Shown piece after piece: positions 9,182-19,860 of a DNA stretch of 64,000 nucleotides (its first letter is position 1; each line of letters begins with the position of its first letter). The stretch comes from Hortaea werneckii (taxonomy: Eukaryota; Ascomycota; Dothideomycetes; Mycosphaerellales; Teratosphaeriaceae). Where the stretch lies: assembly GCA_037044905.1 (NCBI GenBank), contig JBAOKB010000095.1:1-64000 (forward strand), in the 5' to 3' direction. The notes under the pieces are model-generated. The model searched no databases. It worked only from the letters and a program-made list of their open reading frames with translations, and was not told the DNA's origin. The position numbers and the translations under genes are program-made.

Positions 9182-12100
9182 ATGTTGTCTTCATCGTCTT
9201 CTGCATTTGACAATCTTCCCACTCGCCCTCCGACACCACCGAAAGATATCTCGAGAGCTGTAGACGACGCCATAAGCTTCCTAGACGACAGCAACGAAGT
9301 CGACAGAGCCCTGCAGAACACAAGATCCGCTCCACGGCCAGATTTGACACCTCGCCATCAGTCAATTCCATCCTCGCAAGAGCCACTGGGTGGCTCGCGG
9401 GGCACGAAAAAGGTTGGCTTCACGCCATGTCCAACATACCTTCAAGCCGGCAGCTCAGCATATAGCGCTTCCCCGACCCTGCAGGCCCGGGAAGCCTTGC
9501 CTTCGAGAAAAGATGCAAAGCCTCTGAAGTCAATCTTGAAACAGTCAAGCAACCCGCCGCCTTTAACCCCGGACGACCTAGAGAGCAAAATCAGCTACTT
9601 CTCACCGCAGGTACCTGGAAGCTTCTCCAAGATGCTGCAATCAGTGATCCAGCAGCTGGCCGGTCAAGTCGTCAGCAACAGACTGGATGCCTATCTGGCT
9701 TTAAATGGCGCTCTCAAAGCTTATGAAGGCGTGCCCGAGCCAGACGCCATGGCTGCGAAGATGGATTTGCTAATGCAATTCATTTCCCGGGATGTAGCTT
9801 GGAAGAATAGCAACGGCAGCTTAGATGTCAATATCGTCACCCAAGCGTTGAAGCTTGTGGTTACCATCTTGTTCAACCAAAAGCTCGCTGCAGCATTGGA
9901 CGACGATTTCCGGACTTTCTTGGTTGACCGCTCGATAACGGTCATCGAACAACCCGATATGCCGAAAGCTGTGGTAAAAACGCATCTGTTCTTGCTCGCA
10001 CAGCAGCGATTTCGTTCCGCGGTTGTAACGCCTGGCCGTGCAGAGAAAATCATCCATGCTCTCCAAACCATCGAGGAGAGATGTAGTGGTAACAGCATCG
10101 TAGCCACGCGGCTTGTCATTTACCAGCGACTTCTCGAACAAGCCACTGGCACAATGCTCAGTAAGATGCGCGATTGGCTAGAGCCGGTCATCCACTGCAT
10201 GCTGAGCAGCGTAAAGGACGTGAGAATCCGGGCAATCGAGATGTGCTCGCAAGCTGGCCTCCAACTGGGAACTCAACCGCATGCCTCAAAGGCACTGTTA
10301 GACGTGTTTCAGGCAGAGGTCGAAGATAGCCAAAGCTACTGTGACTTCTCAAGCCTACGTCTCATGCAGATGATTGCCGAGAAGGAGTTAGGGCCGTACG
10401 TACCGCAAATTTGGTCAGCTGTCGTTCTTTTCTTCCGGAACAAGCGCAGTCCTCTGGAGAAATGGCCTAATTTCAAGACATGGCTCCTCATCATCCAGAA
10501 GTGTCTGAACTCGAGCAACCTGACTGTAAGGTACCAAGGCCATTTGGCGTGGAACAAGCTAGTGTTTACCATCCAGCCTGATGCATCGGTCGGCCGCGTC
10601 ATGTTTGGCATGCTCAAAGTACCCCCGACCATGGGCATGGACAAAAAGGGCGCCGACCAGCAATCCAAGCAAATACGCCAGTACGCTCTGGAGAGCTACT
10701 ACAATTTGCTACATTATGCTCTACGACCAGGTCTCTCCTACGAGGAGATCGATAGTGCCTGGGATTCCTTCGTGGATCCCGTCTTGTCCGGCATGATCAA
10801 GGCCAACAACAAAGGGCGCTATATCGCGTGCAAAGTACTTCACGGACTATTTACCGTGAGCTCTGGGCTATGGAACATGGATGCAGCTTTAGACACTCTT
10901 CCTGTGAAGCCGGAAGAACTGCCAAGACTCGAGCCCCGTTGGGTTCGGTCTCGATTGACAAAGGTCATGAAGCTAGTAGAGCCGATCCTAGCTTCAGCGA
11001 TGTGGATGCCACCAGAAGCCACCGCTGCCCCTAACGCAACTTGGCATTCTCTCATGCAATCTTTAGCGGATGCTGGCAGCCAGGAAGTGAGAACTTCGAA
11101 CGAGCTGAAAGAGGCCATGGCCCTGCTAGCCGACCTCTTTCGCAGACTCTGGGCTGGATGCGCCGAGCCATCTGCAGATGCAGATCCGTTCATCTTCCCA
11201 GATCGCTTCTCGACCCTACTCTCGACTGCTGTTCAATGCGTCGGCAATGGTCCCTTCAACGAAGACATTCTAGTAAGGACGAAGGACAAGGGTATTCAAC
11301 CGGCGCTCACACCATCGCATCGCGCTTCAAAGCACCATAGCCCGCCTCGATCGCTCCTCGTTCTCACTTTTGGCTTGTACTATGAGACGCCAGAATGTAT
11401 CAAAAAGCTCCCTGGTCTGTCACATACGGCCTCAAAGACGTTACGCCTTCTTACGGCTGGAAGAGCAACTCCTGCGACTCGGATGGACCTGCTCCATCGC
11501 TCGGCTCAAATATGGTTCACGGTACACGTACCTGAAGCGCCAGTTGACATCTCGTCTACACTCTGGAGCTGTATTGCAGATTGCGCTTCCGACCTCCTTC
11601 AAGCAGGTCACCCCTCTGAAAGCGACCAGAGCTCGCAGACTTTGGGGCAAGAACTCCGCAACGCATGTTCTATATTGCTGAATGGCCTCAAGTACACCGA
11701 TGATTCCGTACAAAGCTCTGTGGCACTCAACAAACTCCTTCACGACATGATTTGCTTAGCGAGTTCTGAATCTGGCAATAACGGAGTTGTCCTGGGTGTC
11801 TTTGAACCACTGGCGAAGCCGGCCGTCGAAGCCGGCTCTAGCCTTCCGTACGAAGCTAAGCTACATCTAGGTACAGCTATTGTCAGCAAAGCGAGCTGGC
11901 CTGGGAGAAGGCAAGAGATCGACCAAGCAAGACGAGCTCTCTGGGGCGTGGGACTTGCGCCTCACAAATCCGCCACCTTTGATGCATTTGAATTTACCTA
12001 CAAGCTCATAGTGGACATACTCATTCAATCTTACAACAGTGTCCAAGACTTGACTGAAGGCACTGGAACAGGAGTTGCAACCTTCGTGCGATTACTGATG

Positions 12101-14392
12101 TCTTTTCTCGGAAGCTGCCCAGCTCAACTAGTGGCAAATGCTCTGCAGAAAACGCAGGACGGTTTATCGGTCTGGATCCTCGACGAGACGAGAAAAACCT
12201 CGGCCGGTGACGACATGCGCGACCTTGTATGTTCGAGCTGGAACGAAATCATCCTTCTGCTTCATAATATGCCGGATAAAAATACAACCACTTTACGTGC
12301 TCTGGAACCCTTGTTGGTCGCTGGATTCTCCAGCCCACACAAATGCATCGTCAACCAGTCTATTGGCTTCTGGAACGATACTTTTGGCATCGACGAGAGC
12401 TTAGAATGTCCCAAGACGCTGGCCAAAGTGCTGCGTATTCGCGCAGCTGAAGCGGACATCTCTCTACCTGGGCTTTCCGTCGATGATGAGATCTACGATG
12501 ACAGCCTGCAGCTCCCAGCTTTCTTCGAAAGCCAGATGACTTCGGCTCCTCTGCCAAAGCGACCCATCGAAGCTGTGCCTCAAGCTGCAGCTTCGAAACC
12601 CGACGACTTTAGGGAGTTCGCTACGTCAGGACAGCTACAAGATCCTGACTCGACTTCGGGCAGCGCGATTGCTCTCAATCGCCGCAAAGAGCCGTTTGGA
12701 AAAGCTCGGCTACGGCACGACGATTCGCAACTTCATTTTGCTCCAATTGAATCTTCGCCTGTACACTTCGAAGACTCTCAAATGTTGACAGAACGTCAAA
12801 AAGAGATCAAAGCACGACAGCATGAAAATGCACAGATGTTTCCAGAACTCTCATCCAGCCCAGTCGTCAAACAAAATACGACTGTAAGAAAGCTAGAGAA
12901 GCGCCTCGATTTCAGCTCGGAAAATACGGGAGCAGAGCACACCGGAACCCCTACAGGCCCAACGGACGGTAATGCTCCAATGAGCGACGACAACATTCCG
13001 TCTTCTCCAACACCATCCTCCGCCAAGGATCCGGGATCAGCCCAGATTGAGATGCATGAATCCGATAGCGAGCTGGCACAAGATCCGCCATCCTCGCCAC
13101 CCCGGGAAGATGATGAGAATTTTGATGATGGCGGTGCAGTATTTGAGACAGCGCCAGCTCGGGTCGACTCAGACCTTCCATCAGACACACCATTGCCAAA
13201 CGAACAACTACGGCGCGAACAGGAGCAAGCTGTAGAAGGTCATCAGGCGAAGTTTGATCCTGATGCAACCGAAGGCACGACGTTCATTCCGCCGAGCTCA
13301 ACGAGGCAACGACAGCGACGATCCTCGGAGAAGACAAGTGAGAAAGAAATTTCCTCCAAGAGTGAGTCAGTCGATGTCGATATTAGCAGGATTGAGGATT
13401 CTTTTGTAGAGCTTCCACCACCTGAGAACGCCGAGTCGCCCGAAGCAAGCCAGCAGAGTCAACCGAACAGCAAGAAGCGTAAGCGCTCTTCTACCAAATT
13501 TTCGTCTACTAAAAAGCGAAAGTCACAGTCACCGTTTAAGACTGTAACGAGCTTTTTCAGCAGCTGGGTCGGACGCACCCAGTCTCAGGACAACGACGAG
13601 AACATGGAGGAAGAAATTGTGGTGGCTAGTAGTCAGCCTTCGGAATCGCCTGAGAGTAAGAATAAGGCTCAAAAGACGAGAAGCCCAATTGTGGAAGTCC
13701 CCTCTAGGAAGGAGGATCAAAACATGCCCAAGACGTCGGAAGCCGCATCGGAAGAGGTCGAAGGCGTACAAGAGAGCCAACTATCGAAGCGCGGACGTAG
13801 AAGAGCCCGCAGGTCGCAGGCGTCCCAGAGAAACTCACAAGCCAGCAGTCAGCAATCCGAAGCAATCGACGCCCGTGGTCTGAAGAGGAAGGCGACAGAC
13901 CAGACCGAAACCAGCAATGACGAGCAAGCTTCACCTTCCGATTCTCAACAGCAGGCCCCTGCTGCTTCGAAGACTAGGAAGCAACGACAAGGTCAGGATG
14001 CGAAGCTGGTCCAGAGGGCGCAACAAAATGCAGAGGAAGCAGGACCGTCTCGTTCGACAAGACGAAAGAACAGAAACGCCTCGAGAGAGGCAGCGGCGGC
14101 CGCGTCAACTCCGCACCCTTCGACGAGTGCACCAGTCTCGGAAGAACAACCTGCTGAGCACGAAGCAGAGGCGGAGCCAGAACAGACGGGAGATGACCCG
14201 TCTACTGCGGAAGAAAGGCCAATAGCTACGCCGTCGAGCATCATGGGCAAACTTCGCGACATCTTAGGCGACCTGTCCAAGTCTTTTTTAGGCGGGCAGG
14301 AGGAGAGGGAGATGGACGATGTGCTATTCGAGATTAGGCAGGAAGTGCACGAAGCGGCACGGCGTGGGAGAGAACGGAATGGCAAGGAATAG
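9182..14392 (+). CDS. RIF1: RIF1, telomere and replication-timing regulator
   Basis: RIF1 recruits protein phosphatase 1 to chromatin to oppose DDK at origins and acts at telomeres and double-strand breaks. The single exon codes 1736 residues from the ATG at 9182. Visible parts: a disordered N-terminus with an RVxF-type PP1 site (KKVGF, residues 76-80) and a SILK site (residues 117-120). From ~140 to ~1150 there is a long alpha-helical HEAT-like array, including KMLQSVIQQLAGQVVSNRLD and LSKMRDWLEPVIHCMLSS, which is the conserved Rif1 N-terminal domain. A long Ser/Glu/Lys-rich disordered tail has basic NLS-like clusters (KKRKRSS, KKRKSQS). A helical C-terminus begins near SSIMGKLRDILGDLSKSFLG. 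The alternative start at 8930 is not ATG-supported by family length. RAP1, its yeast partner, is encoded 22 kb downstream. Confidence 0.9.
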   Translation: MLSSSSSAFDNLPTRPPTPPKDISRAVDDAISFLDDSNEVDRALQNTRSAPRPDLTPRHQSIPSSQEPLGGSRGTKKVGFTPCPTYLQAGSSAYSASPTLQAREALPSRKDAKPLKSILKQSSNPPPLTPDDLESKISYFSPQVPGSFSKMLQSVIQQLAGQVVSNRLDAYLALNGALKAYEGVPEPDAMAAKMDLLMQFISRDVAWKNSNGSLDVNIVTQALKLVVTILFNQKLAAALDDDFRTFLVDRSITVIEQPDMPKAVVKTHLFLLAQQRFRSAVVTPGRAEKIIHALQTIEERCSGNSIVATRLVIYQRLLEQATGTMLSKMRDWLEPVIHCMLSSVKDVRIRAIEMCSQAGLQLGTQPHASKALLDVFQAEVEDSQSYCDFSSLRLMQMIAEKELGPYVPQIWSAVVLFFRNKRSPLEKWPNFKTWLLIIQKCLNSSNLTVRYQGHLAWNKLVFTIQPDASVGRVMFGMLKVPPTMGMDKKGADQQSKQIRQYALESYYNLLHYALRPGLSYEEIDSAWDSFVDPVLSGMIKANNKGRYIACKVLHGLFTVSSGLWNMDAALDTLPVKPEELPRLEPRWVRSRLTKVMKLVEPILASAMWMPPEATAAPNATWHSLMQSLADAGSQEVRTSNELKEAMALLADLFRRLWAGCAEPSADADPFIFPDRFSTLLSTAVQCVGNGPFNEDILVRTKDKGIQPALTPSHRASKHHSPPRSLLVLTFGLYYETPECIKKLPGLSHTASKTLRLLTAGRATPATRMDLLHRSAQIWFTVHVPEAPVDISSTLWSCIADCASDLLQAGHPSESDQSSQTLGQELRNACSILLNGLKYTDDSVQSSVALNKLLHDMICLASSESGNNGVVLGVFEPLAKPAVEAGSSLPYEAKLHLGTAIVSKASWPGRRQEIDQARRALWGVGLAPHKSATFDAFEFTYKLIVDILIQSYNSVQDLTEGTGTGVATFVRLLMSFLGSCPAQLVANALQKTQDGLSVWILDETRKTSAGDDMRDLVCSSWNEIILLLHNMPDKNTTTLRALEPLLVAGFSSPHKCIVNQSIGFWNDTFGIDESLECPKTLAKVLRIRAAEADISLPGLSVDDEIYDDSLQLPAFFESQMTSAPLPKRPIEAVPQAAASKPDDFREFATSGQLQDPDSTSGSAIALNRRKEPFGKARLRHDDSQLHFAPIESSPVHFEDSQMLTERQKEIKARQHENAQMFPELSSSPVVKQNTTVRKLEKRLDFSSENTGAEHTGTPTGPTDGNAPMSDDNIPSSPTPSSAKDPGSAQIEMHESDSELAQDPPSSPPREDDENFDDGGAVFETAPARVDSDLPSDTPLPNEQLRREQEQAVEGHQAKFDPDATEGTTFIPPSSTRQRQRRSSEKTSEKEISSKSESVDVDISRIEDSFVELPPPENAESPEASQQSQPNSKKRKRSSTKFSSTKKRKSQSPFKTVTSFFSSWVGRTQSQDNDENMEEEIVVASSQPSESPESKNKAQKTRSPIVEVPSRKEDQNMPKTSEAASEEVEGVQESQLSKRGRRRARRSQASQRNSQASSQQSEAIDARGLKRKATDQTETSNDEQASPSDSQQQAPAASKTRKQRQGQDAKLVQRAQQNAEEAGPSRSTRRKNRNASREAAAAASTPHPSTSAPVSEEQPAEHEAEAEPEQTGDDPSTAEERPIATPSSIMGKLRDILGDLSKSFLGGQEEREMDDVLFEIRQEVHEAARRGRERNGKE

Positions 14393-14752
14393 AGGGAAGT
14401 TGGACGTTGGTTTAGCAGGGATAGATTAGCTTGTCAATCCGTAGCTATGTGTACAGACTATCTATATCTGCAAGACGTTGGAACGATGATGGTAAGGTGT
14501 GCTTACTCTAAATGCGGGAATCGCATGCACCAGGCGCCACTGCCGAATGCCGAAGTGAACGCGTTCCAACGTCAGAGGCGCGTGCGTCGTGCCTGATTAC
14601 CGTCCAGGATGTTTCACTCTCCCGGACGGAAGCAACATTGAACATTGGAAGAACTCACTCTGGAATCTTTCAGGAGAGGCTCAAGGCTGCGAATCCCGTT
14701 GCAATGACGCCAGAATCGCCCTGAGCGCTATTAACGGTTTCTCACATCCACA
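14393..14752. other. Intergenic
   Basis: 360 bp between two plus-strand genes, holding the RIF1 3' UTR and the promoter of the coiled-coil gene. Nothing else recognised. Confidence 0.45.
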
Positions 14753-17700
14753 ATGGACAAGCGCGCATCTACCGGGTCGAGGGCACCAGCCACAAGCAGC
14801 GGCGAGGACGCGAAGAAAGCCAACACTGCAGCTTCGCGTGCTAACACCAAGACGCCTGGAGCTTCAACTGCCTCGAGCCGCCCGAGTGCCATTTCACAAC
14901 GGACGACTGGCAGCAACATCAACAAGCCACCTACACGACCTGTCACAGCATCAGCTCGGAAGCCTCCAAGCAGCAGTCAAGATGGGTCCAATCCAAGCGA
15001 AGAGAACAAGCGGCCAACGCGCACTTCTACTAGTGCTGTCTCCAGCTCGAGGGCGACAAGACCAGATTCGGCTCAAGACAGTAAGACGAGGAGGACTACA
15101 CTAGGTGGCACGACGACCTCTGTCCCTCCGAAGAGGCCATCCACCTCGACAAGGACCTCTACGGCAACTCCTTCAGGTACGCGGCCTTCAGCGACGAATG
15201 CGCGACCAGGCGGTTCTGCAAGTAACGCGAAAGGCGTGACGTCCCCAAAGTCCGCGCAGAGCTCCAACAGCACCACCAAGTCAGCTTCCACCGCTGCTAG
15301 CATAGCTGAAGAGCCGGACAATACAACCGAAGCACGAGATGAAGTCCCTCCTTTGGCAGCCTCGAAGCCGGCAGAGGCTGCGCCTCCAGCGTCGCCAAAG
15401 AAGCTCCAAATCCGTTCTCATCAGCAATCCATGTCAGATACAGAAGCTGTCCGGCCAAAGCTTGCAAGAGGAAACTCACGTTCCCAATCCGTCTCGATCC
15501 CCCACAGACCTTCCACAGCACCATATTACCAGGGCATGAGCGAGGAAGAACAGAACAAGCGCGACATGGAAGTCATGCAGAACCTGTTCCGCGAGTCGAC
15601 AAGACGGGAGGCATTGGCAGCCGAGATCACTGAGCTCAAGAGGGAGGTTGCGGTGCTCGAGAAGCGGAATGAGAAGCTTTCCGAAGCTGCAAAGACGGCA
15701 CCAAAAGCAGACCCTGCTGAAGGCCAGGCGAAAGAGAAGGCATTACGGGAAGAGCTACGTCGCGAGCAACAATCGAGCGAGGAAGCATTGCGGGAGGAGC
15801 TTCGCCGAGAACACCAGAAGGAAATAGAGTCTATGCAGGCTCTCCACAAGGATCAATTATCAAAGGTTGAATCAGATCGCGAGACTGAGCTTTCCAGTCT
15901 TCGTTTCGAGCTTGAAGAGCAGCGACGCAAGTCAAGCCGTCTTACTGGCGTTGAAGGCAAGATTGAAGCTGTTGAAGAAGCCTTGCGATTAAGCAAAACA
16001 AGCGCCAGCAAGAATGAGGAGGAACTGCAAGAGCGCTTACAGCAGAAAGAAGGCGACAGTGATAGGCTTGGTCAAGTGATTGAGGATTTGAGGATGGAGA
16101 TCGACAGATGTCAGGTCAAGCTGAATGAGGATGTCGCGAAGCAAGCCAAGGAGAAGAAGGAGATACAGAAGACGGTCGACCAGTTGAGGAAGGATTTGGA
16201 AGAGGAGAGGAAGCGGAGTCAGGAGAGGCAAGTTGCCAATGATCAGGAGAGAAGCACGGAGAGCAGCAAGTTCGAAGCGCAGCTCAATGAGGCCAGGGCG
16301 GGCTTCGAGGAAGAGATTGAGAAGTTGCGCAACGCTGCTCGCGACGCAGAAGAAGCCGGCAAGAAGCTTCAGGAGGAGTTGGACAGTGTTCGCTCGCAGG
16401 ATAATGCGGAGTTCGAGAAGCATCAGAAGGCCTTTGAGGAGTCCACGAGCACGATTCAAAGCCTGCGCGACGAAATGCAGAAGCTTAGAGACAGTCATGC
16501 CGAAAGCTTGAGGAATGCTCAGGAGCAGGCCCAGCAGAGTGAAACTGTCACGAACGAATTGCGGGCGCAACTTGAGCAGGCGCAGGATCTTCACACAAAT
16601 GAAAAGTCCAACGCTGCAAAAGAGCTTGAAGCGATGCAGAACACTGCCAACAAGCTCAGGCAACAGCTTGAGCAGGTCCGAGACGAAGGCAAGAGCGGCA
16701 GCGAAGTTGTCGAGGAGCTTCAAAACCAGCTTAAGGAATTCCAGCAGGTCAAAGTGGACCTGGAAGATAAGCATCGCGCTGAGCTTTCCGAGTTGCAGAG
16801 TGTAGTAGAAAACTTGCAGACCGAGAGTGGGAAGATGCAGCAGACACATGCCGATGCGCTCGGGAGTAAAGATGAAGAAGCCAAGGCTCTGAACGCTACC
16901 GTCGAAAAGCTACAGAGCAATGCATCGAATTTGCAGCAAAGGCTCGAGGACGCGGCAAGATCGAAGGATGAGCAAGAGAAGCAGCTTCAGGAAACGATAG
17001 ATTCGCTCCAACAAGAGGCTTCAGCGCTGCAAGAACGGGCTGAAGAGCAAGCAGCTGCGAAAGAAAAGGAGAGTGCGGATCTGACAAAGGTTGTAGAGGA
17101 ACTACAAGCGAAGGTTCACGAACATCAGCAAGTTGCGGAAGAGGCGCAGCGGAAGGCGGAGGAGGCTACGATTGGGAATACGACAGTGATTGAAGACCTC
17201 CAGAACAAGGTCCAGGCTGCTCAGCAGCAGGTACACGATGCCCAGTCAGCTCGCGAAGAAGCTGAGAGTAAGCTGCAATCAGTCGATGAAGCTCATGAGA
17301 AGCTCCTGGGACAAATCGAGGATCTACGCTCGGCGCACGAAGAGTCCTCCAAGGAGTCTCAGCAGAAACAAGCGGAAATCGCGGAAATGCGAGAGAAGCT
17401 CGATGAAGCCGAAACGGCTAAGCGTGGCGCCGACTCTGCTCTACAAGGCGTCCAAGAGGAACTAGGCGGTCTGCAGAAGGTCTTGGGCACGTTTGAGCAA
17501 GATGGTCAAGAAAAAACAGACGCTCATGCGAAGGCGTTGGAGAGGCAACGTGAAGAGCTTGCCGAGAAACATGCTCTCGAGCTTGGGAAGATGAGGGATG
17601 AGTATCAGAGTCTCGAGAGGCAGAAGGCTGAACTTGAAGATGGACAGAGACGTGAGTTGGAGAATCTCAGAAAGGAGCGTGATGTCCTGGATGCGCAGAG

Positions 17701-19123
17701 ACAGGTGTTGGAAGACGCGCAACGGGAAGACCGCGAGCACTTGAAGATTGTCCAGGACTCTACTGAAGGCCGCATACGTGAGCTAGAAGATCGGCACAGA
17801 GCTGAGTTGGATCAGATGCGCGATGATCACGGTCGGGAATTGGAGAGTCTTCGACAGGCATCTGCAGACAAAGGCAATTCCAGTGCCGAGCTGGAGTCCA
17901 AGTATGCGGATTTGCTGCAGGAGAAACGTGCGCTTGAGAAGATACTTGAAGACATTGAAATGCAGCATGACAGGAAGCTCCGGGACAGAGTCCGCCGGGC
18001 TGATGAGGCCTATTGTGAACTCAAGGAACAGCTTGACCAAGCCAATGAGCAGCGGACGAAGCAGCTGGATGATCAGAGTCGGAAGCATGAGGAGGCTGTC
18101 CGGGAGCTCCACGATTTGATTGCAAAGTTGAGAGAAGAGCATACGAAAGCGATTGAAGAGATGGCTTCGGGCCATGAGCGGGATGTCCGCACAGTAATTG
18201 ATCAACACGCACAGCAGATCGGAGAGATTGAGGAAGAAGCGACTAGACCTGCGGAAGCTGCCGGCAGGGAGCGGGACTACATTCATGAGAGACGACTTGC
18301 TGCCCTCGAAGCAGAGCATGCTGAGGCTCTACAGAAAGCTACAGCTCCCTCGCAGCATCGCGCGCCGTCTTTCGAAGCGGGTACACCCATCGCGGCCGAA
18401 ACTCCTTCCGGAGGTCTCTCGCACATCTTCGTCAATCGGGAAGCGGATGGCGATGAAACGCCCGGTATGATCGAAACGCCTCTGGCCTACGCATCGGAAG
18501 ACGAACGTGGCTACTCGCCTACGCCGGCCTACCCGAAAGACGGTCGACGAGCGGGCACTGCGTCGCTGACGACGGACGCCATGCAATCGCCTCGCGTGAA
18601 GCAGCTCGAGGACCAGAACAAGGACTTATTCACCGCCCTGCAAGCTGCGCAGCGGGAAGTCGCAGCGATGAAATCTTCCCCTTTCTCCCCTCAACGCCGG
18701 ACGCCGCACCTCGGGAAATCCCTCCCCTACCCAGAAGCGGAAGACGACGAAGGAGCGGCCGAAGACCCCTTCGCCTCCCCATCCATCCGTCCCCATCGTT
18801 CCACCATTACTACCACCAACCCCGCTGCTGCTGCTGCTGCCGGTTCTCCTGCTTTCCACGCCAGCTACCGCAATGGCGAGGACATCGACAACGGCATGTC
18901 CCTCGAAGGCACCTTGGAAAGTATCCGCGTGCAGACGGAGCAGCTCCTGGAAATCAACGAGGATTTCGCCGCCGAGCAGCGCAGGTGGAGTCAGCGGTTG
19001 AGTCTTTCGCGGTCTTCGCAGCACCGGAGGCGGAGTGGGGGTTCCACGACGCCTTTTAGGAGTTCGCCGTTGAGGGGCGCTGAGGATGGGCGGAGGGGGT
19101 TTGAGTCGGTTCCTGCTTCGTGA
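14753..19123 (+). CDS. Long coiled-coil protein (M-protein-repeat / myosin-tail-like)
   Basis: Single-exon product of 1456 residues. Residues 1-260 are Ser/Thr/Pro/Ala-rich and basic, probably disordered. From ~265 (MSEEEQNKRDMEVMQNLFRE) to ~1185 the chain is almost unbroken coiled coil, with strings of E/K/Q/L heptads and very few prolines. The C-terminal ~270 residues are again disordered, with a short helical patch near SLEGTLESIRVQTEQLLEIN close to the end. Proteins of this shape in Aspergillus are often labelled M protein repeat proteins; similarity to Uso1 or myosin tails is generic to coiled coils and does not prove homology. A structural or tethering role (cytoskeleton, spindle pole, septum or Golgi) is possible, but the sequence does not say which. 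The 270-codon frame on the opposite strand (16037-16849) is a mirror of the repeated codons. Confidence 0.8.
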   Translation: MDKRASTGSRAPATSSGEDAKKANTAASRANTKTPGASTASSRPSAISQRTTGSNINKPPTRPVTASARKPPSSSQDGSNPSEENKRPTRTSTSAVSSSRATRPDSAQDSKTRRTTLGGTTTSVPPKRPSTSTRTSTATPSGTRPSATNARPGGSASNAKGVTSPKSAQSSNSTTKSASTAASIAEEPDNTTEARDEVPPLAASKPAEAAPPASPKKLQIRSHQQSMSDTEAVRPKLARGNSRSQSVSIPHRPSTAPYYQGMSEEEQNKRDMEVMQNLFRESTRREALAAEITELKREVAVLEKRNEKLSEAAKTAPKADPAEGQAKEKALREELRREQQSSEEALREELRREHQKEIESMQALHKDQLSKVESDRETELSSLRFELEEQRRKSSRLTGVEGKIEAVEEALRLSKTSASKNEEELQERLQQKEGDSDRLGQVIEDLRMEIDRCQVKLNEDVAKQAKEKKEIQKTVDQLRKDLEEERKRSQERQVANDQERSTESSKFEAQLNEARAGFEEEIEKLRNAARDAEEAGKKLQEELDSVRSQDNAEFEKHQKAFEESTSTIQSLRDEMQKLRDSHAESLRNAQEQAQQSETVTNELRAQLEQAQDLHTNEKSNAAKELEAMQNTANKLRQQLEQVRDEGKSGSEVVEELQNQLKEFQQVKVDLEDKHRAELSELQSVVENLQTESGKMQQTHADALGSKDEEAKALNATVEKLQSNASNLQQRLEDAARSKDEQEKQLQETIDSLQQEASALQERAEEQAAAKEKESADLTKVVEELQAKVHEHQQVAEEAQRKAEEATIGNTTVIEDLQNKVQAAQQQVHDAQSAREEAESKLQSVDEAHEKLLGQIEDLRSAHEESSKESQQKQAEIAEMREKLDEAETAKRGADSALQGVQEELGGLQKVLGTFEQDGQEKTDAHAKALERQREELAEKHALELGKMRDEYQSLERQKAELEDGQRRELENLRKERDVLDAQRQVLEDAQREDREHLKIVQDSTEGRIRELEDRHRAELDQMRDDHGRELESLRQASADKGNSSAELESKYADLLQEKRALEKILEDIEMQHDRKLRDRVRRADEAYCELKEQLDQANEQRTKQLDDQSRKHEEAVRELHDLIAKLREEHTKAIEEMASGHERDVRTVIDQHAQQIGEIEEEATRPAEAAGRERDYIHERRLAALEAEHAEALQKATAPSQHRAPSFEAGTPIAAETPSGGLSHIFVNREADGDETPGMIETPLAYASEDERGYSPTPAYPKDGRRAGTASLTTDAMQSPRVKQLEDQNKDLFTALQAAQREVAAMKSSPFSPQRRTPHLGKSLPYPEAEDDEGAAEDPFASPSIRPHRSTITTTNPAAAAAAGSPAFHASYRNGEDIDNGMSLEGTLESIRVQTEQLLEINEDFAAEQRRWSQRLSLSRSSQHRRRSGGSTTPFRSSPLRGAEDGRRGFESVPAS

Positions 19124-19707
19124 GATGTAGGTTCGGGGCTGAGTGTGGCTTGCTTGTCCGTCGGGCCCGGTGGGTGTATAAGGGGGCGCGCGAGACGGAG
19201 ATGAAGAGAGCATGTTTGTATGAAAGAAGTTGGGTCTGCTCATAGTTGGAGGAAGGAAATAGTCGACCCATTGTTCTTCAGAAATGCGTGGTTTCAGCGT
19301 GGTATATTTGTTGCTCAAGAAGAGATGGACATTCAAAGAGTTCGCTTGCGATTATGGACTGTAGAAATTCTGTTCTCTCAAACCCGTAATCCAAGGGAAT
19401 GCTATTTCCTTCGTCTCTTTCCCTTCCGAAATCCAGAACGCTGAAGTTATGTTTTTTCCAAAACTCGGCTTATTTGATCCTCCATCTTTCCACGTCTTGC
19501 GAGACGCAGATCGTATCCAGGTCCAAGCCAAACAAATTCCAAAGTCCTACCGAATGCCCAATTGGCCAGACATCCCCTGTACAATCCTGTGCCAAAAGGC
19601 AACCCCGCCAAGAACGCCGTGGTATCATATCCCCCTATCATCCAAAATCATTCATTCCGCCCCCTCCCCCTTCTTCTCACTTTTTCAGGAGCTGTTCCTG
19701 GTCCCCT
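19124..19707. other. Intergenic
   Basis: 3' flank of the coiled-coil gene. Open frames of 60-139 codons here lack recognisable motifs. Nothing called. Confidence 0.4.
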
Positions 19708-19860
19708 TTACATGACTGTGCAAGGGATAATACAGCATTGACAGTCGTCGCCGCACCAGCAGGGGAGTTTGACGCCGGGTTTCGCGATCGGACTTTTTCC
19801 CATCGAGGAAGAGGATGAGGTTGTGGAGGTTGCGGATGTGGTGGCGGTTGAGGGAGGCAT
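19708..19860 (-). CDS. Putative small cysteine-rich peptide (metallothionein-like)
   Basis: A 50-codon frame from the ATG at 19860 to the TAA at 19710-19708. Residues 1-19 are almost all Ser/Thr/Ala/Pro. The C-terminal third holds six cysteines in PCWCGDDCQCCIIPC, spaced C-x-C-x3-C-x-C-C-x3-C. There is no signal peptide. The CxC and CC density recalls fungal metallothioneins, which chelate Cu, Zn or Cd in the cytosol, but the pattern is not one I can match to a named family. It faces another small ORF with a CGxxCxC core at 20511-20651. With only 50 codons it could be chance, so the call rests on cysteine spacing and the paired arrangement. Confidence 0.4.
   Translation of the reverse strand: MPPSTATTSATSTTSSSSSMGKSPIAKPGVKLPCWCGDDCQCCIIPCTVM

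Noticed and set aside
16037..16849. 270-codon leucine-rich frame on the minus strand inside the coiled-coil gene
   Set aside because: It is the reverse complement of repeated GAG/AAG/CAG coiled-coil codons, which read as Leu/Phe/Leu; no splice logic or family match.
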